Below, in pieces: positions 50,378-59,536 of a DNA stretch of 64,000 nt. The translations under genes were made by a program, and so were the position numbers. The stretch is from Spirochaetaceae bacterium (GTDB lineage Bacteria > Spirochaetota > Spirochaetia > SZUA-6 > Bin103). Each line of letters begins with the position of its first letter. Position 1 is the first letter of the stretch. The stretch spans positions 1 to 64,000 of the forward strand of contig JAPPKD010000056.1 in NCBI GenBank assembly GCA_028820215.1, read 5' to 3'. A model generated the notes under the pieces. That model was not told the DNA's origin and ran no database searches. It saw nothing but the letters and a program-made list of their open reading frames with translations.

Positions 50378-52303
50378 TTACATCTGGTGGGACTGCAGCG
50401 GATGCTGCAGGTAGAACAACTCGGGATGGGCCGGGAACGTGTACAGCATGTCCCAGCCGTACAGGAAGGTTTCCGGCACGTTCATCAGGTTGTCCTTGAT
50501 GATGAACACGGTCGGGAAATATCCGACCGTGCCGATCACCGGCAGGTTCTCCGACACCCAGGTCAGGATCTCCCTGCCCAGACGGATGCTCTCCTCCTCG
50601 TCGACCGTGGCCTTGAGCTGCTGCCAGTTCTCGTACATCTGCACCACGTCCGCGGGCGGCTCCTCGCCCTGCTCCCCGCCGGAGGCCAGCCACTTGGCCC
50701 ACAACTGGCTCCACGCGTTGCCGGTGCTCGGCGTGGGGATGAGGTTGTAGGGATCGTTGAAGATCAGGAAGTCCGAGGACCCGTCGTGTCCCCAGGCGCC
50801 CATCTGCAGGTCGTTGGCGCGCACTCGCTCGCGATACAGCTCGATGTTCAGGACGTTGATCGACAGGTCCACCCCGATGGCGGCCCAGTACTCCTTGATC
50901 AGCTCCTCGAGCGCGGGCTGAATCGACGCGGTGAGGAACGTCCACGCCAGCCGCTCGCCGTCCGGGCGCAGGCGGAATTCGTTGTTCCTGTCCCACTCCA
51001 GGCCGAGCTCGTCCAGCATCTGGTTGGCCTGATCCGGATCGTACTGCGCCCACGAGTCGTCGTAGTCGGGGTTGTAGTACTTGGAAGTGGACAGCGCGTT
51101 GATCTGGGTCGGCTTGGCGCGTCCGAAGTACAGCACCTCGTTGATTTCGTGGCGGTCGATCGCCAGCGACAGCGCGCGGCGGAAGCTGACCTCGCGGAAC
51201 AGGTCGCGCAGCACGTCATCCCCTTCCAGGGTCTGGTTGACCATCAGCGTGGGCGAGCTCTGGTTGGTGTACTGCCACAGGAACACCCGGTACTGGCCGC
51301 CCGCCTCGTTCTCCTTGAACATCGGGAACTGCTGGAAGTTGACGGTGTGCCCCTCGGCGGCGGCGAAATCGGCTTCACCGCTGATGATCTTGCCGTAGTA
51401 CACCTCCAGGTCCTCCAGCCGCCGGCTCACGATGCTATCGATGTAGGGGAGCTGGTTGCCCGCGCTGTCGACCTTCCAGTAGTACGGGTTCCGCTCGTAG
51501 ACCAGCAGATCGGTCTCCTTCCGGGTCTGGGTGTACGGGTTGAGCGTGGGCAGATCGGGCTTCATCGGGAAGCCGATGAAATGATGGTTGCGGTCGTTGA
51601 AGTACTGGTGCCAGGCGTCGAAGCCGGCCTCCTTGGCCACCTTGTCGGCATCGCTGTTGTGGGCGATGTGGAACTGCTTCAGATAGTGGCTGGGCGGCGT
51701 CAGCACGCCTCCCCACCAGCCGACGAGCTGGGTCGTGAACAGCGGGTGCGGGGCGCTGAAGTGAAACCGCGCCGTCGTGTCGTCCACCGCCTCGAAGCGC
51801 AGTACCTCGCCGCCCGGAGCGAACCCCCCAGGAACGCTGGGGGTGAGGCTCTCGTTCTGCAGGATGTCCGTGTGCCAGAACTCGATGTCGTGCAGACCCA
51901 TCGGCTCGCCGTCGGACCACTTCATCCCCGCGCGCAGCTTGAAGGTGAAGGTCATGCCGTCGGCGGACAGCTCGTACGACTCGGGCATGTTGGTGACGAT
52001 CGTGCTCTCGTCGAAGTCGATGCGCAGGAACGGATCGGTGCCGGCCATGTACCAGCCGTCGCGGGTCAGGTCGGGCCGCAGATGCAGGACGTTGGCGGTC
52101 CCGCCGTACTCGCCGATCGTCTGTCCCAGGCTGGCCTGCGGTTCCACCACCTGCGGCACCTCCGGCAGCCGGTCGTCGACCGGGGGCAGGCTGCCCGCGG
52201 AAACCAGTGCGGCCAGCATCGGGGCCTCGTGGTACGTGTCGGCGTAGGCGGCGAACGACGCGATCAGCATCACTCCCGACAACAGGGCGAGCGTTTTCCT
52301 CAT
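50378..52303 (-). CDS. Opp-type ABC transporter solute-binding protein (SBP family 5)
   Basis: From ATG 52303 (GGAGG upstream) the protein has 641 residues with a cleavable signal peptide MRKTLALLSGVMLIASFAAYA and no lipobox, so it is likely periplasmic in a diderm. Family 5 features include the TVTFKLRAGMKWSDGEPM-like segment (FTFKLRAGMKWSDGEPM), ADFAAAEG, FRRALSLAIDRHEINEVLYFG and ALEELIKEYWAAIGVDLSINV. It binds an oligopeptide, oligosaccharide or similar ligand for the permeases at 53.7-55.8 kb. The gene is separated from them by a convergent propeller gene. Confidence 0.93.
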   Translation of the reverse strand: MRKTLALLSGVMLIASFAAYADTYHEAPMLAALVSAGSLPPVDDRLPEVPQVVEPQASLGQTIGEYGGTANVLHLRPDLTRDGWYMAGTDPFLRIDFDESTIVTNMPESYELSADGMTFTFKLRAGMKWSDGEPMGLHDIEFWHTDILQNESLTPSVPGGFAPGGEVLRFEAVDDTTARFHFSAPHPLFTTQLVGWWGGVLTPPSHYLKQFHIAHNSDADKVAKEAGFDAWHQYFNDRNHHFIGFPMKPDLPTLNPYTQTRKETDLLVYERNPYYWKVDSAGNQLPYIDSIVSRRLEDLEVYYGKIISGEADFAAAEGHTVNFQQFPMFKENEAGGQYRVFLWQYTNQSSPTLMVNQTLEGDDVLRDLFREVSFRRALSLAIDRHEINEVLYFGRAKPTQINALSTSKYYNPDYDDSWAQYDPDQANQMLDELGLEWDRNNEFRLRPDGERLAWTFLTASIQPALEELIKEYWAAIGVDLSINVLNIELYRERVRANDLQMGAWGHDGSSDFLIFNDPYNLIPTPSTGNAWSQLWAKWLASGGEQGEEPPADVVQMYENWQQLKATVDEEESIRLGREILTWVSENLPVIGTVGYFPTVFIIKDNLMNVPETFLYGWDMLYTFPAHPELFYLQHPLQSHQM

Positions 52304-52385
52304 CTCGGACCTCCAGAGCGCAGGGTTAGACGGCCATCTTTTAGCGCCCATTGCGGGCTGTCAAGCTCGGCGCTACCGTGGGGGC

Positions 52386-53681
52386 ATGGAGAGCCGCGTC
52401 AACACAGAGGTATACCGCCACCGCCGCGAGCGCCCCGACCTTCTTGGCGAGCGCTCCCCGGAAGGGCTGCGGGTCACGCAGATCAGCGCCGACGCCGAGC
52501 GCCCGCACAGCCACATCTACATGGAGGCTCGGGTGTTCACGCCCGACTCCCGGCGCTTCGTGTTCCAGCGCTTCCTCGATCCTGCCGACGTCGACACCCG
52601 CAGCAGCCGGCGCGAGTACCTGCTGTGCGACATCGAGGACGGCTACTCGTTCATCCAGCTCACCGACGAGGAGGGCGCCATCGGCCCGAGCGTCTCCCCG
52701 GACGGGCGCTACATGTACTACTTCATCGACCGCACGCGCGCAGGCGGCGGCTGGTGGGCGGTCAAGCGCGTGGACCTCGACTCCTTCCAGCGCGAGACCC
52801 TGGCCAGGTTCGACGGCCCGCTGCCGGAAGCCGGCCGCCACCTGAGCCTGCTCTACGGCACCAGCAGCATCTCCTCCGACGGCGCCCGCCTGTGCATGGC
52901 CGGCTACCTCGGCGACGGCCGCACCCACAACGCGCCGTGGGGGCTGGTGGTGTTCGACGTCGAGCGCGCCGCCGTCTCGCTCATCTTCGAAGGCCAGAGC
53001 TTCTGCAACATCCATCACCAGTACTCCCGCTCGAAGGACCCGGAGGAGAGCCACGACATCCTCCTGCAGGACAATCACGGCTGCGACGTGGACGAGCTGG
53101 GCGACATCGTCACCCTGGCCGGCGGCAACGGCGCCGACGTGCACGTGATCCGCGACGACGGCAGCGACTTCCGCTGCTACGCGTTCGGCCGCGACGGGGT
53201 CGAGAACTGCCAGGGGCACCAGGCGTGGCGCGGCGAGAAGATGTCGGTGGTGGCGAGCATGGCCATCGAGAGCGAGGAACGGTATCCGCTGCTGGAGGCC
53301 ACGGCGGTCCGCGCCGAGCCCGGCACCATGCACCACGGGCGCCTGATTCCGGGAGCCACGCGCAACCGCATCAGCCGCTCGATGGAGCGCGAGGACTCCT
53401 GCCACTTCGCCTTCGACCCGACGGGAACGAAATTCGTCTCCGATACCTTCGGCTACCAGGGCCGCCACGAGAATTGCGTGATCTACGTCGGCGTGCTGCC
53501 GGACGAGCCCGACGCGGTGCTACGGACCCGCTACCTGCTCCATCCCCGCTCGTCGTTCGGGCGTTCTCAGCACACCCACCCGCATCCGTTCCAGTCGCCG
53601 GACGGCAGCGTGGTGCTGTTCAACTCGGACGAGTCGGGACGGCCGCAGATCTACGCCGTCGAAGACTTCGAGTATCCCTGA
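52386..53681 (+). CDS. Oligogalacturonate lyase-like (PL22-like) beta-propeller protein
   Basis: The 431-residue protein has a TolB-like propeller pattern: VFTPDSRRFVFQ, PSVSPDGRYMYYF, SSISSDGARLCMAG, HFAFDPTGTKFVSDTF and HPFQSPDGSVVLFNSD. Conserved His segments CNIHHQYS and SQHTHPHPFQSP fit the metal/catalytic His of oligogalacturonate lyases. No signal peptide is present, so it would act in the cytoplasm on imported oligouronides. It is convergent with the OppB-like gene and divergent from the solute-binding protein. Enzyme class is inferred. Confidence 0.75.
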   Translation: MESRVNTEVYRHRRERPDLLGERSPEGLRVTQISADAERPHSHIYMEARVFTPDSRRFVFQRFLDPADVDTRSSRREYLLCDIEDGYSFIQLTDEEGAIGPSVSPDGRYMYYFIDRTRAGGGWWAVKRVDLDSFQRETLARFDGPLPEAGRHLSLLYGTSSISSDGARLCMAGYLGDGRTHNAPWGLVVFDVERAAVSLIFEGQSFCNIHHQYSRSKDPEESHDILLQDNHGCDVDELGDIVTLAGGNGADVHVIRDDGSDFRCYAFGRDGVENCQGHQAWRGEKMSVVASMAIESEERYPLLEATAVRAEPGTMHHGRLIPGATRNRISRSMEREDSCHFAFDPTGTKFVSDTFGYQGRHENCVIYVGVLPDEPDAVLRTRYLLHPRSSFGRSQHTHPHPFQSPDGSVVLFNSDESGRPQIYAVEDFEYP

Positions 53682-53696
53682 TCCGGCCGAGCCGGG

Positions 53697-54695
53697 TCAG
53701 GCGCCCGCCTGCGCCTCGAAGCGGATGCGCGGGTCGAGCCAGGCCAGCAGCAGGTCGGACAGCAGCGTGCCGATGACCGTCAGCACGGTCAGGAAGATCA
53801 CGATGGTAGCCGCCAGGTACATGTCCTGAGCCTGCAGCGCGCGCAGCAGCAGCGGCCCGGTGGTCGGCAGGCTCAGCACCAGCGCGGTGATCACCTCGCC
53901 GGAGACGATCACCGGCAGCAGCCATCCCACGGTGCTCACGATCGGGTTCACGGCGATACGCACCGGGTACTTGAACAGCAGGGAGCGTTCGCCGACGCCC
54001 TTGGCGCGGGCGGTGATCACGTACTGCTTGCGCAGCTCGTCGAGCAGCGAGGCGCGCATCACGCGGATCAGCCAGGCGGTGCCGGCGGTGCCGATGACGA
54101 CGACCGGCGCCACCAGGTGCCCGAGCATGTCGAGCAGCTTGGCGAGGCTCCACTCGGCGCGCGCGTACTCCAGTGAGAACAGTCCGCCGATGGAGATCCC
54201 GAACAGCTTGAACAGCAGGTACATGAGGATCAGGGCGAGCAGGAAGTTGGGCGTCGCCAGGCCGATGAACCCCAGCGCGGTGAAGGTGTAGTCACCGAGC
54301 GAGTACTGGTGAGTGGCGGAGTAGATGCCGATCGGTATCGCCACCAGGTAGGTGAAGATCAGCGTCGCCCCCGTCAGCAGGATGGTGAGCGGCAGCCGTT
54401 CCAGGATCAGCTCCATGACCGGCCGGTTCCAGTCCAGCGACATGCCGGGGCTGCCGCTGACCAGCCGCCGCATCCAGGTCAGGTAGCGCAGGTAGACCGG
54501 CTTGTCGAGCCCGTACTGCAGGCGCAGCGCATCCACCATCTCCTGGTTGACGCGCTGGCCGGTCGCCTCGAGCTGCGCCACCTTGGTGGACACGAAGTCC
54601 CCCGGCGGCAGCTCGATGATGATGAAGCCGAAGATCGAGACCGCGATCAGCACGGTGACCGTGTAAGCGACGCGGCGAATGATGTACCCGCTCAT
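53697..54695 (-). CDS. OppB/DppB-like ABC transporter permease
   Basis: The 332-residue integral membrane protein has six predicted membrane helices (about 10-30, 100-125, 135-155, 185-205, 250-275, 290-315). The conserved BPD cytoplasmic loop ITARAKGVGERSLLFKYPVRIAVNPIVSTVG (EAA-like) lies near 225-250. The N-terminal extracytoplasmic stretch (40-100) contains LRLQYGLDKPVYLRYLTWM, typical of OppB. Its ATG overlaps the end of the OppC-like gene by 4 bp. Confidence 0.93.
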   Translation of the reverse strand: MSGYIIRRVAYTVTVLIAVSIFGFIIIELPPGDFVSTKVAQLEATGQRVNQEMVDALRLQYGLDKPVYLRYLTWMRRLVSGSPGMSLDWNRPVMELILERLPLTILLTGATLIFTYLVAIPIGIYSATHQYSLGDYTFTALGFIGLATPNFLLALILMYLLFKLFGISIGGLFSLEYARAEWSLAKLLDMLGHLVAPVVVIGTAGTAWLIRVMRASLLDELRKQYVITARAKGVGERSLLFKYPVRIAVNPIVSTVGWLLPVIVSGEVITALVLSLPTTGPLLLRALQAQDMYLAATIVIFLTVLTVIGTLLSDLLLAWLDPRIRFEAQAGA

Positions 54696-55825
54696 TCCTT
54701 GCGTTCCTCACTCGTGTAGGGGTCCGCCGCGTCGCGCAGCCCGTCGCCCAGGAAGTTGAACATCAGCACCGTCACGATGACGAAGATGCCCGGAATGAGC
54801 AGCCACGGATGGATCGCCACGGTACGGAAGTTCTGGGCGTCCTTGAGCAGCACGCCCCAGCTCACCACCGGCGGCCGCAGCCCCAGCCCGAGGAAGCTCA
54901 GCGCCGTCTCCCCCAGGATCATGCCCGGGATCGCCAGCGTGATGTTGACGATCAGGTAGCTCATGAACGACGGCAGCAGGTGGCGCCGGATGATGTCGCC
55001 GGCGCCCTGCCCGGCGATGCGCGCCGCCATCACGAAGTCCTCCTCGCGCAGCTCCAGCAGCTTGCCGCGCACCACCCGCGCCAGGCCGGCCCAGCCCTGC
55101 AGCGCCAGGATCACGGTGATGGCGAAGTAGACGCGCAGCGCCGGCCAGTCGGCGGGCAGCGCCGCCGACAGCGCCATCCACAGGGGAATGGTGGGTATGG
55201 AGATGATGAACTCGATGGCGCGCTGCACGATCAGGTCGGGGGTGCCGCCGTAGTACCCGGAGATGCCGCCCAGGATGCACCCCAGGACGAAGCTGATGAA
55301 CACGCCCACCAGCCCGATCGACAGCGAGATGCGGGCGCCGAGGATGACGCGGGAGAGCATGTCGCGCCCGAGCCGGTCGGTGCCTAGCAGGAACGCCTCG
55401 CCGCCCTGGGTGCCGAAGAAGTGCACGTCCGTGCGGAAGATCCCCCACAGCTTGTAGGGGTCGCCCCGCACGAACAGGACCAGCGGCAACCGGCGCGTCG
55501 TGTCGGCCGCATACTCCCGCCGCAGGGTCACCTCGTTGCGGGTCTGGACCAGCGGATACACGAACGGCAGCCGCACGCTCCCCTCGTCGAAGACCCGCAC
55601 AAGCTGCGGCGGAGCGTTGATGTAGTCGTTGTGGCGCTGGAAGATGTCGTGCGGCGCGAAGAACTCGGCGAAGATCGCCACCAGGTACAGCAGCGCCAGC
55701 ACCGTGGCTCCGGCCAGAGCCAGCCGGTGGCGGCGCAGCTTGCGCCACATCAACTGCCACTGCGAGGCGAGGAAGTACTGCTCCTGCAGCTCCTGGCGAG
55801 CCTCGCCGCGTACCGCCTCCGCCAC
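54692..55825 (-). CDS. OppC/DppC-like ABC transporter permease
   Basis: The 377-residue protein starts at GTG 55825. It has an N-terminal membrane helix (36-58) then a ~90-residue extracytoplasmic insert (DIFQRHNDYINAPPQLVRVF to TRRLPLVLFVRGDPYK), longer than in classic OppC, then five helices with the EAA loop IAGQGAGDIIRRHLLPSFMSYLIV near 290. It pairs with the OppB-like protein. No ATPase gene (OppD/OppF) is near, so they must be encoded elsewhere or be shared. Confidence 0.92.
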   Translation of the reverse strand: MAEAVRGEARQELQEQYFLASQWQLMWRKLRRHRLALAGATVLALLYLVAIFAEFFAPHDIFQRHNDYINAPPQLVRVFDEGSVRLPFVYPLVQTRNEVTLRREYAADTTRRLPLVLFVRGDPYKLWGIFRTDVHFFGTQGGEAFLLGTDRLGRDMLSRVILGARISLSIGLVGVFISFVLGCILGGISGYYGGTPDLIVQRAIEFIISIPTIPLWMALSAALPADWPALRVYFAITVILALQGWAGLARVVRGKLLELREEDFVMAARIAGQGAGDIIRRHLLPSFMSYLIVNITLAIPGMILGETALSFLGLGLRPPVVSWGVLLKDAQNFRTVAIHPWLLIPGIFVIVTVLMFNFLGDGLRDAADPYTSEERKE

Positions 55826-55949
55826 CGGTCGCGCTCCTACGCGGAGTCACTGTCGCTGGCGGACAGTGCAATGCTCACGGGACGGTCGACCTCCTCGTCT
55901 GGCGCAGTCTATATCGGGGATCGGCGATGTTGCACGGCTCGGGACGCGG

Positions 55950-58475
55950 TCACACCAGGTCCCTGGCGCCGGCCGGTACTTCGTCTGTTCCGTACACGCT
56001 GTTGGAGTAGTTCCAGTGGTTGTCGGAGCCGCCCAGCGCGTTGGCGGCGTCGATCGGGAACACCGATTCCAGGTTCGACTCGCGAAGGAATCTCCTCGCC
56101 AGGCGGGCGTTCCCCCACAGTGGCACCAGCCACCGGTAGTGGCTGGCGGCGGCGAAGATTTCCGACTCGTAGATCTCGATGCCGTGAACGCCGGCAGCGA
56201 TCAGGCCGATCGCCCGCCGTATGGCCGCGGCCGGGCTGCCTGCGACACCGCCAGTGTCCAGCATTCCCGTGCTGCCGTTCACGCCGCCGAGCACGCGCAC
56301 CCGGTGCTGGCGGCCGAGCTCGATGTAGGGCCGGATGTCCTGGCTCCCATGCGCGAAGGCGTCGTGCAGCGGATCCATCTGCAGCTCGTCGACCAAGCCC
56401 TCGGCCACCCAGCGCTCCACGTCCATGCCCTCGGCGACGTTGAAGAACAGCCCTTCACACGGCACCCGCGCCGCGACCGGCAGTGCGGCGCCCGGCCGGC
56501 CGTTCAGCTCGCGGCGTAGCTCGCGCAGCAGCTCGGTCAGCCCCCGGCAGCGCCATCGCAGCCATCGCTGGTACGGCTCGCCGTCCGTGTAGTCCAGCGT
56601 CCACGGATCGACCCCAGCAACACGCCGGTACTCCGCCACCATCGCCGGGTTGTAGCCAGCCATCGGCGGCTGGCGGCAGCAGCCGATCGTCAGGCCGTCG
56701 GAACCGAGCCCGGCCGCCTCCACCAGGATGTCCACCCGCTCGCGGCGCGCCTCGGGGAAGAAGAACTCCACGCGGCTTGGGTCCGGCTCTTCCGTGTGCT
56801 TCGAGTAACGCTTGACCTCCGGATGCTGCCGGGCCCATGACGAGGTCAGCGCGCCGCCGTAGGAGTTCGGCGAGTAATGGCGGTTCATCGTCAGCCAAGC
56901 GTCGATCCGCAGCCCGTGGTGCTGCCGCCGCGACAGGACGTACCCGAACGTGTCGTGATCGCGCACCATGCGGCTCCACGCCGCGAAGTGCGGGCAGTCG
57001 GCCAGGATCTCGTCCGTCAGGGACACCCCGGGGAACAGGTCCGCGTGCGGAAGGCGCGAGTGATAGAGCAGGCACGAGCGGCCGATGGCCCAGCTCAGGC
57101 TGGTCATGCCGACCTCGCGTTGCCCGGCAAGGATCATCTCGATCTGATCGAGCTCCGTTCTGGAGTGCTCGTCGAAGTAATCCCACCAGTCGGCGATGCC
57201 GCGCAGCTCGATGGGGAGGCGCGTGGTCTGGCCGAGGAAGGAGCGCATCGACGCCTCGGTGACCGGGATCGCGCGCAGCGCCCGGATGCCGGCCCGCGGC
57301 AGGTTCTCCGCGCGCAACTCGATCGCCTCCCCCGAGAACTCCCTCACACATACGAACACGGGCCCGAACTCCGGGCCCAGCGCCAGCATGCTGGAGGCTG
57401 GGGCGCTGCCGTCGCGCTCGCCCTGCATCAGGCGGATCAGTCCGTCGCCGGCCTGCACGTAGAGACGGCCCACCGACTGCGCGAATACCGCGTAGCAGCC
57501 CCGCAGCCCAAGCTGCAGCGTGACCGAGCTCCCCTTCTCTCCTCTGACCAGGCACGACTCGGACCCCGTGCCCTCGACGCGCCACGAGCCGCCCTCGGCA
57601 ACCCGCTCCCAGTCGTCGATCTCCACCGTGGCGCGGCTTCGGTCCCGCCGCAACCGAAACGGGGCCAGCGGTGACACCAGCACGCCGTCGGGGTCGGCCG
57701 ACGGACGCCGGTAGCGCAGCCGCGGCCCCTGCGCGTAGTGCCGGCCGTCCAGCTCCGGCAGCAACTCGAACCAGTAGGTCCCCGGCTCCCACGCCGACAC
57801 GTCGACCTCGTGAGCCGACCACTCCGGGCCGATGGCAAGCGTGCCGGGCTCCACCGTGCGCGGCGCGCGTCGGCGATGCACCGCCAGCCGTGCCCGCAGC
57901 TCATCCACGCCCGCCAGCCCCGGCCGCAGCCGGTACCGCAACTCGACGCTGTCCCGGTCGAGGAGAACCCGGGGACCCAGACGCAGATCGACCGCCGGCT
58001 GCATCGACCGGCTCATCTCCGAGAACGGATTCCAGTGCAAGCCCGGCGGCACCCAACCCGTGTCGTACACGACCCGTTCGCGGTCCCCGAGTCGAACCCA
58101 TTCGGCGTGCTCATCGCCGCTACAGCACTGGTACAGGTCGTAGCGGGCGAGCGGCGTGCCGCTGTCGGGGTCGTGCAGGGTGATCGTGAAGCGGTAGCCC
58201 CTGCGGTAGCAGACTCCGGCCTCGAACTCGTAGACAGCCGGCACCAGCAACGGCCCCAGGTCCAGTGCCACCCTGGCACCGCTCGGCAGTCGCCGAGTCC
58301 GCGTGAACGTGCGCCGGTCGGGCGCCGTCGCCTTCAGCCGCACCTGTGCGTCCGGCGCCTCCCGCGCGGATCTCACCTCCAGCGTGTTTCGCTGTCCCGG
58401 GTAGAACGGCAGCGGCGCGTCGGGCCGCTCCGGCGCAGTCCCGTTGAGGGTGACGATGAACGGCCCGTCATTCAT
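55950..58475 (-). CDS. Large putative carbohydrate-active protein, family unknown
   Basis: The 841-residue soluble protein from ATG 58475 (AAAGGAAG upstream) has an N-terminal ~430 residues of beta-rich domains (VALDLGPLLVPAVYEFEAGV; WFELLPELDGRHYAQGP). A C-terminal alpha/beta TIM-barrel-like domain follows: LSWAIGRSC, HGLRIDAWLTMNRHY, RVEFFFPEARRERVDILVEAAGLGSDGLTIGC, VDELQMDPLHDAF and GVHGIEIYESEIFAA. Acidic residues in DAWLTMNRHY, LQMDPLH and IEIYESE could be catalytic. No signal peptide is seen. The architecture resembles putative glycoside hydrolases of hypothetical families. It follows the OppBC unit divergently in sense of position (same strand, 125 bp apart). Confidence 0.7.
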   Translation of the reverse strand: MNDGPFIVTLNGTAPERPDAPLPFYPGQRNTLEVRSAREAPDAQVRLKATAPDRRTFTRTRRLPSGARVALDLGPLLVPAVYEFEAGVCYRRGYRFTITLHDPDSGTPLARYDLYQCCSGDEHAEWVRLGDRERVVYDTGWVPPGLHWNPFSEMSRSMQPAVDLRLGPRVLLDRDSVELRYRLRPGLAGVDELRARLAVHRRRAPRTVEPGTLAIGPEWSAHEVDVSAWEPGTYWFELLPELDGRHYAQGPRLRYRRPSADPDGVLVSPLAPFRLRRDRSRATVEIDDWERVAEGGSWRVEGTGSESCLVRGEKGSSVTLQLGLRGCYAVFAQSVGRLYVQAGDGLIRLMQGERDGSAPASSMLALGPEFGPVFVCVREFSGEAIELRAENLPRAGIRALRAIPVTEASMRSFLGQTTRLPIELRGIADWWDYFDEHSRTELDQIEMILAGQREVGMTSLSWAIGRSCLLYHSRLPHADLFPGVSLTDEILADCPHFAAWSRMVRDHDTFGYVLSRRQHHGLRIDAWLTMNRHYSPNSYGGALTSSWARQHPEVKRYSKHTEEPDPSRVEFFFPEARRERVDILVEAAGLGSDGLTIGCCRQPPMAGYNPAMVAEYRRVAGVDPWTLDYTDGEPYQRWLRWRCRGLTELLRELRRELNGRPGAALPVAARVPCEGLFFNVAEGMDVERWVAEGLVDELQMDPLHDAFAHGSQDIRPYIELGRQHRVRVLGGVNGSTGMLDTGGVAGSPAAAIRRAIGLIAAGVHGIEIYESEIFAAASHYRWLVPLWGNARLARRFLRESNLESVFPIDAANALGGSDNHWNYSNSVYGTDEVPAGARDLV

Positions 58476-58516
58476 GTGACAGCACGCTTCCTTTCGCGGC
58501 AAGCGACAGTAGCGAC

Positions 58517-58771
58517 TCACCGTTCTCCGCGGCCGTCCGCGATGATCCGTGCCGCGGAGATCCCGGCGACAAGCGTCGGATATGCGGACTGCAGACGCTG
58601 CCCGGCGCTACTCCAGTCACACGGCTCACCGTCCGAAGGAAGCGGCACGATACGGGCGACTGGCCGGCCGCGCCGGAGCACCTCGACCTCCTCGCCGCGC
58701 TCCAGCTCCGCAAGCACGGCGGCAAGGTGACGCTGGATGTAGCGGACGCTGTGTGACCTCACGTTGGACAT
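58517..58771 (-). CDS. Phd/YefM-family antitoxin, no toxin visible
   Basis: The 84-residue protein has the Phd/YefM N-terminal DNA-binding fold: VRSHSVRYIQRHLAAVLAELERGEEVEVLRRGRPVARIVPLPS. Its C-terminal tail is long and may be the toxin-binding part. No PIN- or Doc-type toxin follows; the next minus-strand gene is the 841-residue protein. It overlaps nothing and may be an orphan. Confidence 0.85.
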   Translation of the reverse strand: MSNVRSHSVRYIQRHLAAVLAELERGEEVEVLRRGRPVARIVPLPSDGEPCDWSSAGQRLQSAYPTLVAGISAARIIADGRGER

Positions 58772-58827
58772 CGTCCCTCACTTACCGCCCGATCCGGCGG
58801 ACGGCCGAATCCCCTCGCGGCAATGGC

Positions 58828-59142
58828 TCAGAGTGACGCAAGCCGATCGAACGTATCCGGGTACTTCCGGGCCATCAGAATGAGCGCCGCAGCGGCCGGC
58901 GGCGGGCTCGATCGACCCTGCTCCCAGCTCTCGACGGTGCGCACCGGAACGCGCAGCAGACCTGCGAACACGGCCCTCGATACGTCGATCTCCTGGCGAA
59001 TCCTCTTGATCAATTCGGGGGTGAGCCCCGGCAGGGGCTTCGCCTCGACCCGGGTCGTCCGAAGCGTTCGCGTTCCGGCCCGGTACTCCTTCACTTCACG
59101 GAGTCCCTGAAGCACCTCTGCGGCGATGTCACGTTCAGCCAT
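58828..59142 (-). CDS. HigA/NadS-like XRE antitoxin
   Basis: The 104-residue protein has a C-terminal XRE domain (ELIKRIRQEIDVSRAVFAGLLRVPVRTVESWEQGRSSPPPAA), preceded by TTRVEAKPLPGLTPELI, the NadS-like lead that interacts with the toxin. It overlaps the toxin gene by 8 bp, as expected for toxin-first HigBA order. It likely represses the pair with the toxin. Confidence 0.9.
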   Translation of the reverse strand: MAERDIAAEVLQGLREVKEYRAGTRTLRTTRVEAKPLPGLTPELIKRIRQEIDVSRAVFAGLLRVPVRTVESWEQGRSSPPPAAAALILMARKYPDTFDRLASL

Positions 59143-59455
59143 GCCTGATCTCCTCCACGACCTTCCGCCACGAGGCCCGTTCGGCAGGCGAAAGATCGTC
59201 CTTCACTCCCTTGCGGTACATGGTGAGCAGGTAGATCTCGTCTTCTGCGACGAGCCAGTAGTAGATGATCCTGCTGCCGCCTCGTTTCCCGCGTCCTTTC
59301 GGTCCCCAGCGGATCTTCCGGATACCGCCCGACCCGCGAATGATGTCTCCGGCCTCGGGGCGTGCGGTGAGAAATGTCTGCAGCGCCGCGTAACTCTGGT
59401 CATCGAGATGGGCGGGGAGCTGTTTGGTGAACTCCGAGGTCTCGATGAACAGCAC
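59135..59455 (-). CDS. HigB/RelE-type toxin
   Basis: The 106-residue RelE-fold protein has EFTKQLPAHLDDQSYAALQTFL, GIRKIRWGPKGRGKRGGSRIIYYWLVAEDEIYLLTMYRKGVKDDLSP. The charged RGKRGGSRIIYYW and LLTMYRKGVKDDL segments are typical of the HigB/NadT mRNA-cleaving toxins. It is the first gene of the pair with the XRE protein. It ends WRKVVEEIRHG, comparable to the remnant at 5.8 kb. Confidence 0.9.
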   Translation of the reverse strand: MLFIETSEFTKQLPAHLDDQSYAALQTFLTARPEAGDIIRGSGGIRKIRWGPKGRGKRGGSRIIYYWLVAEDEIYLLTMYRKGVKDDLSPAERASWRKVVEEIRHG

Positions 59456-59536
59456 ACTTCAAACTATACGTAATCTACGTTGTCAATGCGAGAAGTGCGC
59501 GCCCCGATCGGCGAATAACCCAGGGTCCATGGTACC

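Noticed and set aside
58468..58725. Toxin gene downstream of the Phd antitoxin
   Set aside because: The frame overlaps the antitoxin gene in another phase and has no toxin-like motif.
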